A stretch of 64,000 nucleotides of DNA from Rhizobium sp. AQ_MP (GCF_014237835.1 NZ_JACJVI010000003.1:1-64000); one strand, 5' to 3'. Positions 19,157 to 28,310 are shown, counted from the first letter of the stretch. Notes: a model not told the origin generated them from the letters alone. Made by a program: numbers and translations.

Positions 19157-19179
19157 TGACTATGAAGCGAAAATAGTCA
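19157..19179. promoter_or_regulatory. inverted repeat between DUF3800 gene and hisF
   Basis: Perfect 7-bp arms TGACTAT and ATAGTCA are separated by 9 bases. It lies 5 bases ahead of the DUF3800 start codon and 22 bases before hisF, in a 50-bp divergent gap. It could be an operator or a leader hairpin. Confidence 0.45.
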
Positions 19180-19201
19180 GCAAGACAAGGCGCTCGACAG
19201 C

Positions 19202-19978
19202 ATGACACTCAAAGCCCGTGTGATCCCCTGCCTCGACGTCAAGGACGGCCGCGTCGTCAAGGGCGTCAACTTCGTCGACCTGATCGATGCCGGTGATCCG
19301 GCCGAGGCGGCCAAGGCCTACGATGCAGCCGGTGCGGACGAGCTCTGCTTCCTCGACATCACCGCATCCTCGGACAATCGCGACACGATCTTCGACGTGG
19401 TTGCCCAGACGGCCGATCATTGCTTCATGCCGCTGACGGTCGGCGGTGGTGTTCGCACCGTCGCTGATATCCGCAAGCTCCTGCTGTGCGGCGCCGACAA
19501 GGTGTCGATCAATTCGGCAGCGGTGAAGAACCCCGATTTCGTGGCGGAAGCCGCCGACAAGTTCGGAAACCAGTGCATCGTCGTCTCGATCGATGCGAAG
19601 AAGGTTTCAGCCGCGGGCGAAACGGATCGCTGGGAGATCTTCACTCATGGCGGACGCCAGCCGACCGGGATCGATGCGGTCGAATTCGCGATCAAGATGG
19701 TCGAACGTGGCGCCGGCGAACTGCTGGTGACATCGATGGACCGCGACGGCACCAAGAGCGGCTATGACATCGGCCTCACCCGCATGATCGCCGACAGTGT
19801 TCGCGTGCCCGTCATCGCCTCCGGCGGCGTTGGCAATCTCGATGATCTGGTCGCCGGCATTCGCGACGGGCATGCGACTGCGGTTCTTGCTGCCTCGATC
19901 TTCCACTTCGGCACCTATTCGATTGCAGAGGCCAAGGCCCATATGGCCGCAGCCGGCATCGCCATGCGTCTCGACTGA
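19202..19978 (+). CDS. hisF: imidazole glycerol phosphate synthase subunit HisF
   Basis: A 258-residue cyclase barrel that converts PRFAR plus HisH-derived ammonia to imidazole glycerol phosphate and AICAR. The start is [21 protein letters not shown], with catalytic Asp11 in CLDVKDG; further motifs are [29 protein letters not shown] and [12 protein letters not shown]. Its ribosome site (AAGG about 12 bases upstream) is weak, perhaps because the normal upstream context was displaced by the DUF3800 insertion. It is followed by hisE after 16 bases. Confidence 0.97.
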   Translation: MTLKARVIPCLDVKDGRVVKGVNFVDLIDAGDPAEAAKAYDAAGADELCFLDITASSDNRDTIFDVVAQTADHCFMPLTVGGGVRTVADIRKLLLCGADKVSINSAAVKNPDFVAEAADKFGNQCIVVSIDAKKVSAAGETDRWEIFTHGGRQPTGIDAVEFAIKMVERGAGELLVTSMDRDGTKSGYDIGLTRMIADSVRVPVIASGGVGNLDDLVAGIRDGHATAVLAASIFHFGTYSIAEAKAHMAAAGIAMRLD

Positions 19979-19994
19979 CGCGGAAAGGCTTGTC

Positions 19995-20318
19995 ATGAGC
20001 AATTTCACTCTGGCCGATCTGGAAGCCATTGTCGCGAGCCGTGCTCAGGCGGAGCCGAGCCAGTCCTGGACGGCGAAGCTTGTCGCAGGCGGTCAGGGCA
20101 AGGCTGCGAAGAAGCTTGGCGAAGAGGCGATCGAGGCTGTCATGGCCGCGGTCAAGGACGATCACGAGAACCTCGTCTACGAGAGCGCCGACCTGCTCTA
20201 TCACCTGATGGTCGTATTGAAAATTGCGGACATCCCTTTACAAGCAGTGATGCAGGAACTCGAGCGTCGGACCGCTCAGACGGGCCTGAGTGAGAAGGCC
20301 AGTCGGCAGGATCCATGA
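19995..20318 (+). CDS. hisE: phosphoribosyl-ATP pyrophosphatase
   Basis: A 107-residue all-alpha NTP pyrophosphatase (HisE), second step of histidine synthesis. The signature is [20 protein letters not shown] followed by [18 protein letters not shown], giving the E-x-x-E...E-x-x-D magnesium site. The ATG at 19995 follows GGAAAGG at good spacing. The stop overlaps the coaA start in ATGA. Confidence 0.95.
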   Translation: MSNFTLADLEAIVASRAQAEPSQSWTAKLVAGGQGKAAKKLGEEAIEAVMAAVKDDHENLVYESADLLYHLMVVLKIADIPLQAVMQELERRTAQTGLSEKASRQDP

Positions 20319-21310
20319 CGATAGCTATGCGGGACCCCGAAACGCCAGACGTCCTCGACCATTTCCAGGCGAACGGCTATTCCCCCTACCTGTTCTTCGA
20401 CAGCGAGGAATGGGCGCATTTCCGCGCCGATACGCCGCTGACACTGACGGCCGACGAAGTGCACCGGCTCCGATCGATCGACGACCCGATCGATCTCGAC
20501 GAGGTTCGTCGTATCTATCTTTCGTTGTCGCGCCTCCTCTCGTCGCATGTCGAATCCTCGCAGCTTCTGTTCGAGCAGCGGAACCGCTTCTTGAGCATGT
20601 CGGATGTCTTCAAGACGCCGTTCGTCATCGGCATTGCCGGATCGGTGGCCGTCGGCAAGTCGACGACGGCGCGTATCCTGAAGGAGCTTCTCGCCCGCTG
20701 GCCGTCGAGCCCGAAGGTCGATCTCGTGACGACTGACGGCTTCCTGTACCCGAACGCGCATCTGGTGAAGAACGGCATCTTGAACCGCAAGGGCTTCCCG
20801 GAAAGCTACGACATCGGCGCGCTGCTGCGCTTCCTGTCGGCGATCAAGGCCGGGTTGCCGAATGTCAAGGCGCCCAGCTACTCGCACCTGACCTATGACG
20901 TGCTGCCGAACGAACACCGGGTGATCGACAGGCCCGACATCCTGATCTTTGAGGGGATCAATGTCCTGCAGTCGCGCAACCTGCCGGCCGACGGCAAGAT
21001 CGTGCCCATGGTCTCCGACTTCTTCGACTTCTCGATCTATATCGACGCGGATGAGAACGCGATCCATCGCTGGTATGTCGATCGCTTCATGAAGCTCAGG
21101 CAGACGGCATTCCGCGATCCCAATTCCTACTTCCATCGCTATGCGACGATCAGCGAGGATGAGGCGAAGGAGATCGCCGAGGGGCTCTGGGCGAATATCA
21201 ACCTGAAGAATCTCCGGGAAAACATTCTGCCGACCCGCCCTCGTGCCGATCTGATCCTGCGCAAGGGCAACAATCACCTCGTCGAGACGGTGGCGCTCAG
21301 AAAACTGTAG
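20315..21310 (+). CDS. coaA: pantothenate kinase, type I
   Basis: A 331-residue CoaA that phosphorylates pantothenate, the controlling step of CoA synthesis. Walker A is [17 protein letters not shown]; other family segments are [33 protein letters not shown] and [18 protein letters not shown]. Start and hisE stop overlap by four bases, so the gene is translationally coupled to the his cluster as in other Rhizobiaceae. Length is normal for the type I enzyme. Confidence 0.96.
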   Translation: MTIAMRDPETPDVLDHFQANGYSPYLFFDSEEWAHFRADTPLTLTADEVHRLRSIDDPIDLDEVRRIYLSLSRLLSSHVESSQLLFEQRNRFLSMSDVFKTPFVIGIAGSVAVGKSTTARILKELLARWPSSPKVDLVTTDGFLYPNAHLVKNGILNRKGFPESYDIGALLRFLSAIKAGLPNVKAPSYSHLTYDVLPNEHRVIDRPDILIFEGINVLQSRNLPADGKIVPMVSDFFDFSIYIDADENAIHRWYVDRFMKLRQTAFRDPNSYFHRYATISEDEAKEIAEGLWANINLKNLRENILPTRPRADLILRKGNNHLVETVALRKL

Positions 21311-21325
21311 GCGATAGATCGCCGG

Positions 21326-21955
21326 CTATGGATTCACGCGACGGAGTGTCAGATTGATGCGTCCGCCGGCCTTCAGTAGGGTTGACGTGTCGGGATAGAT
21401 CCGATCCACCCCGTGGAAGCAGAGACGCCCCTCGCCTCCCAGCAGAAAAACATCGCCGCTTTCCAGCTTCAGCGACTTCGTGCGATCGGTGCGTGCCAAT
21501 CCGCCGATGCGGAAGAGGCAGGTGTTGCCGAGCGAGATCGAGAGCACCGGAGCGGAAAAGTCTGTTTCATCGCGATCCTGGTGCAGGCCCATCTTGGCAT
21601 CGTCCGCGTAAAAATTGACGAGGCAGGCCTCCGGATCTTTCGGATGGCCTGAAAGCCCGCGCCAGAGATCAAGAAGAATTTCCGGAATAGCGGGCCAGGG
21701 TTTATTCGTGACAGGATGGGTCGGCTGATAGCGATAGCCGCGCTCCTTGTCGGTCACCCAGCCCAGCGGCCCGCAATTGGTCATGCGCACAGACATCGGA
21801 CGGCCGCTGCCGGGCATGACGGGAACATAGAGCGGCGCCTCGGCCACCACGCTGCGGATGATCTCGACGAGCTCCTCCTGCTCGGGACGCGATAGCCGGC
21901 CCGGCAGATAACGAAGGCCGGATTGAAGGCTGAATTCGGCTTTCGCTCCGGCCAT
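21326..21955 (-). CDS. alkB: 2-oxoglutarate/Fe(II) dioxygenase AlkB
   Basis: A 209-residue AlkB-type demethylase that repairs 1-methyladenine and 3-methylcytosine in DNA or RNA. The iron ligands are in MGLHQDRDETDF (H-x-D) and LCFHGVDRIYP (distal His). The 2-oxoglutarate-binding arginines lie in the C-terminal RINLTLRRVNP. Substrate-stacking region GPLGWVTDKERGYRYQPTHP fits. It is convergent with coaA (15-bp gap) and 2 bp downstream of arfB on the same strand. Confidence 0.93.
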   Translation of the reverse strand: MAGAKAEFSLQSGLRYLPGRLSRPEQEELVEIIRSVVAEAPLYVPVMPGSGRPMSVRMTNCGPLGWVTDKERGYRYQPTHPVTNKPWPAIPEILLDLWRGLSGHPKDPEACLVNFYADDAKMGLHQDRDETDFSAPVLSISLGNTCLFRIGGLARTDRTKSLKLESGDVFLLGGEGRLCFHGVDRIYPDTSTLLKAGGRINLTLRRVNP

Positions 21956-21957
21956 GG

Positions 21958-22392
21958 TCAGTCTCCCGTCGGTTTGCCGCGCATCCTCTTCACATCCGAG
22001 CGACCGGACTTCTCCTTGAGACGCCGCTCGATCGAGCCCTTGGTGGGCTTGGTCTTCTTGCGCGGAGGCGGTGGCGGCTTGGCGGCTTCAAGCAGCAGTT
22101 CCTTGAGGCGCTCGCGCGCGTCCTCACGATTGCGGTCCTGGCTGCGGAACCGGCTCGCCTCGATCATCAGCACGCCTTCCTTCGACAGGCGCTTGCCGGC
22201 GAGCTTGGCGGCATTCTGCTTCACGCGATCGTTCAGCGAAGGCGACCCCAGCAGATTGAAGAAGAGCTGGACAGCGGTCGAGACCTTGTTGACGTTCTGG
22301 CCGCCCGGGCCGCCGGCCAGAACGAACTGCTCCGTCAGTTCCCAGCCTGCAATCGTGATGCGATTGTTGATCTCTAAGGGTTCGCTTGCCAT
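21958..22392 (-). CDS. arfB: alternative ribosome-rescue factor ArfB (YaeJ)
   Basis: A 144-residue peptidyl-tRNA hydrolase that frees stalled ribosomes. The catalytic GGQ is in VLAGGPGGQNVNKVSTAV. The C-terminal tail is basic (PPPPPRKKTKPTK, RRLKEKSGRSDVKRMRGK) and would enter the empty mRNA channel. The start at 22392 (MASEPLEIN) matches the family N-terminus; a longer frame adds an unrelated hydrophobic stretch that lies in the pckA terminator region. It is probably co-transcribed with alkB. Confidence 0.93.
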   Translation of the reverse strand: MASEPLEINNRITIAGWELTEQFVLAGGPGGQNVNKVSTAVQLFFNLLGSPSLNDRVKQNAAKLAGKRLSKEGVLMIEASRFRSQDRNREDARERLKELLLEAAKPPPPPRKKTKPTKGSIERRLKEKSGRSDVKRMRGKPTGD

Positions 22393-22454
22393 GTCATCGG
22401 TCTCTTTCTCCGATCCCATATCGGCCGCGAGAGCGGCAAAGGCAAGCGCCAAGC

Positions 22455-22485
22455 AAAAGAGGCCCGGCAAACCTGCCGGGCCTCT
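22455..22485 (-). terminator. rho-independent terminator of pckA
   Basis: Perfect 11-bp stem AGAGGCCCGGC (22458-22468) / GCCGGGCCTCT (22475-22485), loop of 6 bases. Read on the minus strand it ends in TTTT. It lies 20 bases behind the pckA stop. Confidence 0.85.
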
Positions 22486-22505
22486 CTCCTCAGAAATTCA
22501 ATCGG

Positions 22506-24116
22506 TCACTCGGCAGCGAGGCGAATACCGGGAGCCGCATCGCGGACCTTGCCGTCGACATGGGCTTCGAACTTGGCGAAGTTGTCGATGAACATGCCGA
22601 CGAGCTTTTTGGCCTGGGCGTCGTAGGCAGTACCATCGGCCCAGGTCGAACGCGGATCGAGGATCTTCGTGTCAACGCCGGCCACAGCGACCGGAACGGC
22701 GAAGCCGAAATTCGCGTCGGTGCGCATCTCGACCTTCTTCAGTTCGCCGGTCAGGGCCGCCGTCAGCAACGCGCGCGTCGCCTTGATCGGCATGCGATTG
22801 CCGGTGCCGTAGGCGCCACCGGTCCAGCCGGTGTTGACGAGCCAGCAATCGACCTTGTGGCGGGCGATCAGGTCACGCAGCAGGTTGCCGTATTCGGTCG
22901 GATGGCGCGGCATGAAGGGTGCGCCGAAGCAGGTCGAGAAGGTTGCTTCCGGTTCGGTCACGCCCTTTTCCGTACCGGCCACCTTGGCGGTGTAACCCGA
23001 CAGGAAGTGGTACATGGCCTGTTCCGGCGTCAGCTTGGCGATTGGCGGCAAGACACCAAAGGCATCGGCCGTCAGCATGATGATCGTCTTCGGATGCGGG
23101 GCGATGCCGGTTTCCGACGCATTCGGGATGAAATGCAGCGGATATGCGCAACGGGTGTTTTCCGTCAGCGAGCCATCGTTGAAGTCGGGAACGCGGTGCT
23201 CGTCGAGCACGACGTTTTCCAGCACGGTGCCGAACCGTTTGGTCGTAGCGTAAATCTCGGGTTCGGCTTCGGCGGAAAGACGGATGGTCTTGGCGTAGCA
23301 ACCACCTTCGAAGTTGAAGATGCCGTTCTCACCCCAGCCATGCTCATCGTCGCCGATCAGCGTGCGCTTCGGATCTGCCGACAGAGTCGTCTTGCCGGTG
23401 CCGGAGAGGCCGAAGAAGACGGCCGCGTCGCCGTCAGGGCCTACGTTGGCCGAGCAATGCATCGGCATGACACCCTTGGACGGCAGCAGGTAGTTGAGCA
23501 CGGTGAAGACCGACTTCTTCATCTCGCCGGCATAGGATGTGCCGCCGATGAGGACGATGCCATTGGTCAGATCGCAAGCGATGACGGTTTCTGTCCGGCA
23601 GCCGTGGCGGGCAGGATCCGCGCGGAAGCTCGGCAGATCGATGATCGTCAGCTTCGGAAGGAAGCCTTGCAGAGCTTCACGTTCCGGGCGGATCAGCAGA
23701 TTGCGGATGAAAAGCGAGTGCCAGGCAAACTCGGTCACGACCCGGGTCGGGAGGGCGTTGTCGGCATCGGCGCCGCCAATCAGGTCCTGAACGAAGAGAT
23801 CCTTGCCTGCAGCGTGAGCCAGCATGTCCTGATGCAGGACGGCGAAATGCTCTGGAGACATCGGTTTGTTGTTGTCCCACCAGATCTGCCCGTCGGTCTT
23901 TGCATCGCGAACGACGAACTTGTCCTTGGCGGAGCGACCCGTGTGCTGGCCGGTCAGCGCACGCAGAGCACCATCGGCCGTCAGTTCGGCCTCGCCCCGA
24001 CGGATGGCTTCCTCATAAAGAGCCGCCTCCAAAAGATTGTAGCGAACGCTGGCGGCCTTTCCCAAGCCGATTTCCGCGATCCCCGCAGCCGGGTTTTTCA
24101 CGCCGAATTCCTCCAT
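22506..24116 (-). CDS. pckA: phosphoenolpyruvate carboxykinase (ATP)
   Basis: A 536-residue ATP-type PEPCK converting oxaloacetate to phosphoenolpyruvate for gluconeogenesis. Kinase-1a loop [33 protein letters not shown] and the PEPCK signature around [16 protein letters not shown] are present. The start at 24116 (MEEFGVKNP) has AGGAAGG upstream and gives the 536 residues usual in rhizobia. It is divergent from chvI across a 340-bp region with two CG-centred palindromes that may bind the LacI-type regulator PckR. A terminator follows. Confidence 0.97.
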   Translation of the reverse strand: MEEFGVKNPAAGIAEIGLGKAASVRYNLLEAALYEEAIRRGEAELTADGALRALTGQHTGRSAKDKFVVRDAKTDGQIWWDNNKPMSPEHFAVLHQDMLAHAAGKDLFVQDLIGGADADNALPTRVVTEFAWHSLFIRNLLIRPEREALQGFLPKLTIIDLPSFRADPARHGCRTETVIACDLTNGIVLIGGTSYAGEMKKSVFTVLNYLLPSKGVMPMHCSANVGPDGDAAVFFGLSGTGKTTLSADPKRTLIGDDEHGWGENGIFNFEGGCYAKTIRLSAEAEPEIYATTKRFGTVLENVVLDEHRVPDFNDGSLTENTRCAYPLHFIPNASETGIAPHPKTIIMLTADAFGVLPPIAKLTPEQAMYHFLSGYTAKVAGTEKGVTEPEATFSTCFGAPFMPRHPTEYGNLLRDLIARHKVDCWLVNTGWTGGAYGTGNRMPIKATRALLTAALTGELKKVEMRTDANFGFAVPVAVAGVDTKILDPRSTWADGTAYDAQAKKLVGMFIDNFAKFEAHVDGKVRDAAPGIRLAAE

Positions 24117-24456
24117 GGTCCGCCTTCCTCTCACATGGGCCAGAACTTGAATGAGCGAAACCTAAACGCTGAAGGCTTAAAACGCAAGGCGGCCCAACGG
24201 AAAAATATAATGATATCAATTATTTAATCGATTTAAAACAGAAAAGGGTCATTTTAAATCGTTTAGTTCTGCTTCCATTCCGTGCATGTCGCCGACGAGC
24301 TGAGGTAAAAATCTGAGGTTGACTGGCAATTGAGGGAGGGCGGCCCTTCCTCTCTGCCACAATTTGTTCCACCTTTATCCCCATATCGCACTGCCATGGA
24401 ACCAGAGCTGGGCTGGACAGACCAGGAGCAGCGCTACGATGACGGAGACATACTCA
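24117..24456. promoter_or_regulatory. divergent regulatory region pckA / chvI
   Basis: This 340-bp region holds no convincing gene. The pckA-proximal half is very AT-rich and contains two palindromes (24223-24267). The chvI-proximal half has an imperfect GC hairpin (about 24332-24356). Clear -35/-10 pairs could not be assigned with confidence for either gene. Confidence 0.5.
24223..24267 (-). promoter_or_regulatory. paired CG-centred palindromes, candidate PckR operators
   Basis: Site 1 is TTTAATCGATTTAAAA (24223-24238) and site 2 is TTTTAAATCGTTTAGT (24252-24267). Both are centred on CG like LacI-family operators, with centres 31 bp apart, about three helical turns. They also form a perfect long-range inverted repeat CGATTTAAAA / TTTTAAATCG. 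In Sinorhizobium a LacI-type regulator, PckR, acts on pckA; linking it to these sites is my inference. Confidence 0.5.
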
Positions 24457-25182
24457 ATGCAGACGATCGCCCTCGTGGATGACGACCGTAACATCCTGAC
24501 TTCGGTGTCCATCGCACTGGAAGCCGAAGGCTATAAGGTCGAAACGTATACCGACGGCGCCTCGGCTCTCGACGGTTTGCTCGCACGCCCGCCGCAACTG
24601 GCTATCTTCGATATCAAAATGCCGCGCATGGACGGGATGGAATTGCTGCGTCGCCTGCGGCAGAAGTCCGATCTGCCTGTCATCTTCCTGACCTCGAAGG
24701 ACGAGGAAATCGATGAACTCTTCGGCCTCAAGATGGGCGCCGACGATTTCATCACAAAACCCTTCTCGCAACGCCTGCTGGTGGAGCGCGTCAAGGCGAT
24801 CCTGCGTCGGGCGGCGAGCCGGGAAAGCTTCGCAGCCGGCGGCGGCCCTGCCAAGGGCAGTCCCGAGCAGCAGGCCCGGACGCTTGAGCGCGGTCAGCTG
24901 GTCATGGACCAGGAGCGCCATACCTGCACCTGGAAGGGTGATCCGGTCACGCTCACTGTCACCGAGTTCCTCATCCTGCAGTCGCTGGCTCAGCGCCCCG
25001 GCGTGGTCAAAAGCCGCGACGCCCTGATGGATGCGGCCTATGACGAGCAGGTCTATGTGGATGACCGCACGATCGACAGCCACATCAAGCGCCTGCGCAA
25101 GAAGTTCAAGATGGTCGATACAGACTTCGACATGATTGAAACCCTTTACGGTGTGGGCTACCGCTTCCGCGAAGCAGCGTAA
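24457..25182 (+). CDS. chvI: response regulator ChvI
   Basis: A 241-residue OmpR-type regulator of the ChvG-ChvI (ExoS-ChvI) acid and envelope stress system essential for host association in rhizobia. The receiver has [11 protein letters not shown], phospho-acceptor Asp in [17 protein letters not shown], and the lysine in [10 protein letters not shown]. The winged helix ends with [17 protein letters not shown] and LYGVGYRF. I choose the ATG at 24457 ([10 protein letters not shown]) because it gives the usual length and has GGAGA upstream; an ATG six codons earlier is possible. chvG follows after 17 bases. Confidence 0.95.
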   Translation: MQTIALVDDDRNILTSVSIALEAEGYKVETYTDGASALDGLLARPPQLAIFDIKMPRMDGMELLRRLRQKSDLPVIFLTSKDEEIDELFGLKMGADDFITKPFSQRLLVERVKAILRRAASRESFAAGGGPAKGSPEQQARTLERGQLVMDQERHTCTWKGDPVTLTVTEFLILQSLAQRPGVVKSRDALMDAAYDEQVYVDDRTIDSHIKRLRKKFKMVDTDFDMIETLYGVGYRFREAA

Positions 25183-25199
25183 GGTCTCGTCGTCAGGGC

Positions 25200-27014
25200 T
25201 TGGGCCAGGACGGACGGGCGAAAGGCAAAGGTTTGACCCAGCAGGTTGACGAGGGACATCTGGAGGAGACGGATTCCGGCTCCGAGAAGCGTCGGCTGTT
25301 CAGCCATCCCTTCACGCTCATCCGGCGGATCTTCGGCCACGCCCTGTTTTCCAGCCTGACGCGGCGGATCGTCTTCTTCAACCTCGCCGCGCTGATCGTG
25401 CTTGTCGGCGGCATCATGTATCTCAATCAGTTCCGTGAGGGATTGATCGATGCGCGCGTCGAGAGCCTGCTTACCCAAGGCGAAATCATTGCCGCAGCGG
25501 TGTCGGCCTCGGCCTCGGTCGACACCAATTCGATCACAATCGATCCGGAAAAATTGCTCGAGTTGCAAGCCGGTCAGAGCATCACGCCCGTTCCGAACGA
25601 CGAGGATCTGGAGTTTCCGATCAATCCGGAACGCGTTGCGCCGGTGCTCCGGCGTCTGATCTCGCCCACGCGCATCCGTGCCCGCCTGTTTGACGCCGAC
25701 GCCAACCTGTTGCTTGATTCGCGGCACCTCTATTCACGCGGTCAGGTGCTGCGGTTCGACCTGCCGCCCGTCGACAACGACTCGACCAGCTTCACCGACT
25801 GGATCACGCGCCTATTCAACACAATCCTCCAGCCCGGCAATCTGCCCGTCTACCGCGAGGCTCCCGGTGGTGACGGCTCGATCTATCCGGAAGTCATGAA
25901 CGCGCTGACAGGTGTGCGCGGTGCCGTGGTGCGCGTGACAGCCGAGGGGGAACTGATCGTCTCGGTGGCCGTGCCCGTGCAGCGTTCGCGCGCGGTTCTC
26001 GGCGTTCTTCTGCTGTCGACCCAGGCTGGAGACATCGACAAGATCGTGCATGCCGAACGCCTTGCCATCCTGCGCGTCTTCGGTGTGGCGACTCTCGTCA
26101 ATATCGTCGTGTCGCTGCTCTTGTCGTCCACCATCGCCAATCCCTTGCGCCGCCTCTCAGCCGCTGCAATCCGCGTCCGGCGGGGCGCCAAAGAGCGCGA
26201 GGAAATCCCGGATTTCTCTGTCCGGCAGGACGAGATCGGCAACCTCTCCATCGCACTGCGCGAGATGACGACGGCGCTTTATGATCGGATCGATGCAATC
26301 GAAAGCTTTGCAGCCGATGTCAGCCATGAACTGAAGAATCCGCTCACGTCGCTGAGATCAGCTGTCGAGACACTGCCGCTGGCCAAGACAGATCAATCCC
26401 GGCAGCGGCTGATGGACATCATCCAGCACGATGTCCGACGCCTGGACCGCCTGATCAGCGATATCTCTGATGCGTCGCGTCTCGATGCCGAGCTTGCCCG
26501 TTCGGATGCGAAACCGGTCAATCTGGAAGTCCTGCTCTCGAGCCTCGTGGATATTTCGCGGGAAATACGCAGCGGCAAGAAGGCCGTTAAGATCGACTAT
26601 GTTGTCGATCAGAAGCCGGGATCGAACCAAGATTTCGTCGTGAACGGCCATGACCTGCGCCTTGGCCAGATCGTGACCAATCTGATCGAGAACGCGCGCT
26701 CCTTCGTGCCGGAAGACAGCGGCCGTATCCTGGTGAAATTGTCGCGAAACCGGACACGATGCCTGATCCAGGTCGAGGACAACGGTCCTGGCATCCAGGC
26801 GGAAGACATCGATCGCATCTTCGAACGTTTCTATACCGATCGGCCTGAGGGCGAGAGTTTCGGCCAGAATTCCGGCCTTGGCCTTTCCATCAGTCGACAA
26901 ATCGCTGAAGCTCACGGGGGAACGCTGAGGGCGGAGAATGTCATTGATACGGCAACGGGCCGCATCACCGGCGCCCGGTTCGCCCTGTCTCTGCCGGTCG
27001 GAAGCTCTGCGTGA
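25200..27014 (+). CDS. chvG: sensor histidine kinase ChvG (ExoS)
   Basis: A membrane histidine kinase of about 604 residues. It has a first transmembrane helix near residues 58-78 (IVFFNLAALIVLVGGIMYL), a large periplasmic sensor part, a second helix near residues 290-315, a HAMP linker, an H-box ADVSHELKNPLTSLRSAVET, an N-box and GQNSGLGLSISRQIAEAHGG. The start is uncertain: TTG at 25200 is the longest, and TTG at 25233 has a better AAAGG site. The stop overlaps hprK in GTGA. In Rhizobiaceae the kinase is held inactive by periplasmic ExoR. Confidence 0.94.
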   Translation: MGQDGRAKGKGLTQQVDEGHLEETDSGSEKRRLFSHPFTLIRRIFGHALFSSLTRRIVFFNLAALIVLVGGIMYLNQFREGLIDARVESLLTQGEIIAAAVSASASVDTNSITIDPEKLLELQAGQSITPVPNDEDLEFPINPERVAPVLRRLISPTRIRARLFDADANLLLDSRHLYSRGQVLRFDLPPVDNDSTSFTDWITRLFNTILQPGNLPVYREAPGGDGSIYPEVMNALTGVRGAVVRVTAEGELIVSVAVPVQRSRAVLGVLLLSTQAGDIDKIVHAERLAILRVFGVATLVNIVVSLLLSSTIANPLRRLSAAAIRVRRGAKEREEIPDFSVRQDEIGNLSIALREMTTALYDRIDAIESFAADVSHELKNPLTSLRSAVETLPLAKTDQSRQRLMDIIQHDVRRLDRLISDISDASRLDAELARSDAKPVNLEVLLSSLVDISREIRSGKKAVKIDYVVDQKPGSNQDFVVNGHDLRLGQIVTNLIENARSFVPEDSGRILVKLSRNRTRCLIQVEDNGPGIQAEDIDRIFERFYTDRPEGESFGQNSGLGLSISRQIAEAHGGTLRAENVIDTATGRITGARFALSLPVGSSA

Positions 27015-27469
27015 CCGCGCCTACCGACAATATTCACGCGACAGCGATTGCCGTCGACGGCATCGGCCTGCTTTTCCTCGGTCCATCCGGCTGCGGCAAA
27101 TCAGCACTTGCCTTCGATTGCCTGGCCGAGGCGAAACTGGCGGGACTGCCGGCTGCCCTGGTGTCGGATGACCGTGTTCTGGTGTTCCGTGAGAACGGCG
27201 AGACCATCGCTCGGGGGCCCGAGACAATTCGAGGGCTGATTGAACTTCGCTACACCGGAATCGTCAGCGTCGACACGGTCGCGGAAGCGCAGCTGCACTA
27301 TGCGGTAAAGCTCGTTTCCGGGAATGAAGAGGAGCGTCTTCCTCCTGATGACGAGCATGTGGAGATCGCGATGGGCCTTCGACTTCCCTTGATCAGGGTT
27401 GCCCCATGGAGCCGTTTTCCGCTGAGCCTCATTCTTGCGCGCATTCGCAGCCTTGCAGAGAAGGGCTGA
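27011..27469 (+). CDS. hprK: short HPr kinase/phosphorylase
   Basis: A 152-residue, C-terminal-domain-only form of HPr kinase, half the size of the Gram-positive enzyme, as usual in Alphaproteobacteria. Walker A is GPSGCGKS (residues 24-31), and LVSDDRVLV and ARGPETIRGLIELRYTG match the HPr-binding core. It phosphorylates a serine of HPr. It begins with GTG overlapping the chvG stop, so it is coupled to the two-component system. EIIA and HPr genes follow. Confidence 0.9.
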   Translation: MTAPTDNIHATAIAVDGIGLLFLGPSGCGKSALAFDCLAEAKLAGLPAALVSDDRVLVFRENGETIARGPETIRGLIELRYTGIVSVDTVAEAQLHYAVKLVSGNEEERLPPDDEHVEIAMGLRLPLIRVAPWSRFPLSLILARIRSLAEKG

Positions 27470-27586
27470 TTTACACGCTGTTTTGGCTTGCACTTCCCGC
27501 TTTGATCGACAAGATGGCGTCCGATTGATGGACGAAACGCCAATCTTGAGCTATTTGGCGAGAGTTGCGCGAAGGGGCAGTAGAGA

Positions 27587-27988
27587 ATGATCGGACTTGT
27601 GCTTGTCACACATGGCAAGCTGGCTGAAGAGTTCCACCATGCGGTGGTGCATGTCGTAGGCCCACAAAAATGCATCGAGACCGTTTCGATCGGCCCCGAA
27701 GATGACATGGACCAACGTCGTCAGGATATCCTTGATGCCGTGATGCGCGCCGACGATGGTCATGGCGTCATCATCCTGACCGACATGTTCGGTGGAACGC
27801 CGTCCAATCTCGCAATCTCCGTGATGAACACCGGGCGCATCGAAGTGATCGCGGGTGTCAATCTGCCCATGCTGATCAAGCTTGCCGGAGTTCGCGGCGA
27901 CAACGACATGGACCGTGCACTGATCGAAGCTTCGGAGGCTGGCCGAAAGTACATCAACGTCGCCAGCCGCGTGTTGAGCGGCAAGTGA
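27587..27988 (+). CDS. PTS EIIA component, mannose family
   Basis: A 133-residue EIIA-Man-like protein. The phospho-accepting His is in VLVTHGKLAEEF (residue 10), and DMFGGTPSNLAIS is the typical second motif. No sugar permease (EIIB/EIIC) is nearby, so it is a regulatory phosphorelay component, not part of transport. The stop overlaps the HPr start (GTGA). The 117-bp gap before it may hold a separate promoter. Confidence 0.92.
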   Translation: MIGLVLVTHGKLAEEFHHAVVHVVGPQKCIETVSIGPEDDMDQRRQDILDAVMRADDGHGVIILTDMFGGTPSNLAISVMNTGRIEVIAGVNLPMLIKLAGVRGDNDMDRALIEASEAGRKYINVASRVLSGK

Positions 27989-28272
27989 GCACCATGGCCG
28001 ACCCCGTTTCTCGCGATCTCCTGATCATCAACAAGCGCGGGCTGCATGCCAGGGCCTCTGCCAAGTTCGTCCAGACCGTCAGCGGGTTCGATGCTCATGT
28101 CAGCGTGTCGAAGGATGGCACGACGGTCGGCGGAACGTCGATCATGGGCCTGATGATGCTTGCCGCAAGCCCCGGCTGCTCGATTTCCGTCACAGCCTCC
28201 GGGAACCAGGCGCAAGCTGTGATGGATGCTCTCGCCGCCCTCGTCGCCGACCGTTTCGGTGAAGAGATGTAA
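27985..28272 (+). CDS. ptsH: phosphocarrier protein HPr
   Basis: A 95-residue HPr. The EI-phosphorylated His is in KRGLHARASAKFVQ, and the HprK target serine is in GTSIMGLMML. Translation starts at GTG 27985 coupled to EIIA, or at ATG 27994; both fit. Enzyme I is not in this window. HprK, EIIA and HPr next to ChvG/ChvI form the conserved rhizobial arrangement linking phosphorelay and envelope signalling. Confidence 0.93.
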   Translation: MSTMADPVSRDLLIINKRGLHARASAKFVQTVSGFDAHVSVSKDGTTVGGTSIMGLMMLAASPGCSISVTASGNQAQAVMDALAALVADRFGEEM

Positions 28273-28280
28273 AGCATCGC

Positions 28281-28310
28281 GACATAAAGACATAAAGACT
28301 TCTTTATGTC
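28281..28310 (+). promoter_or_regulatory. three-half-site operator candidate upstream of ahcY
   Basis: A perfect palindrome ACATAAAGA-ct-TCTTTATGT (28290-28309) is preceded directly by another copy of the half-site, GACATAAAGA (28281-28290). It lies 4 bases upstream of the ahcY -35 box. It resembles operators of ArsR-type regulators of the methionine cycle (SahR/SamR), as far as I recall; that link is inferred. Confidence 0.5.

Noticed and set aside
24372..24390. A DnaA-box-like TTATCCCCA upstream of chvI.
   Set aside because: A single 8/9 match in 64 kb outside the origin is expected by chance and has no companion box.
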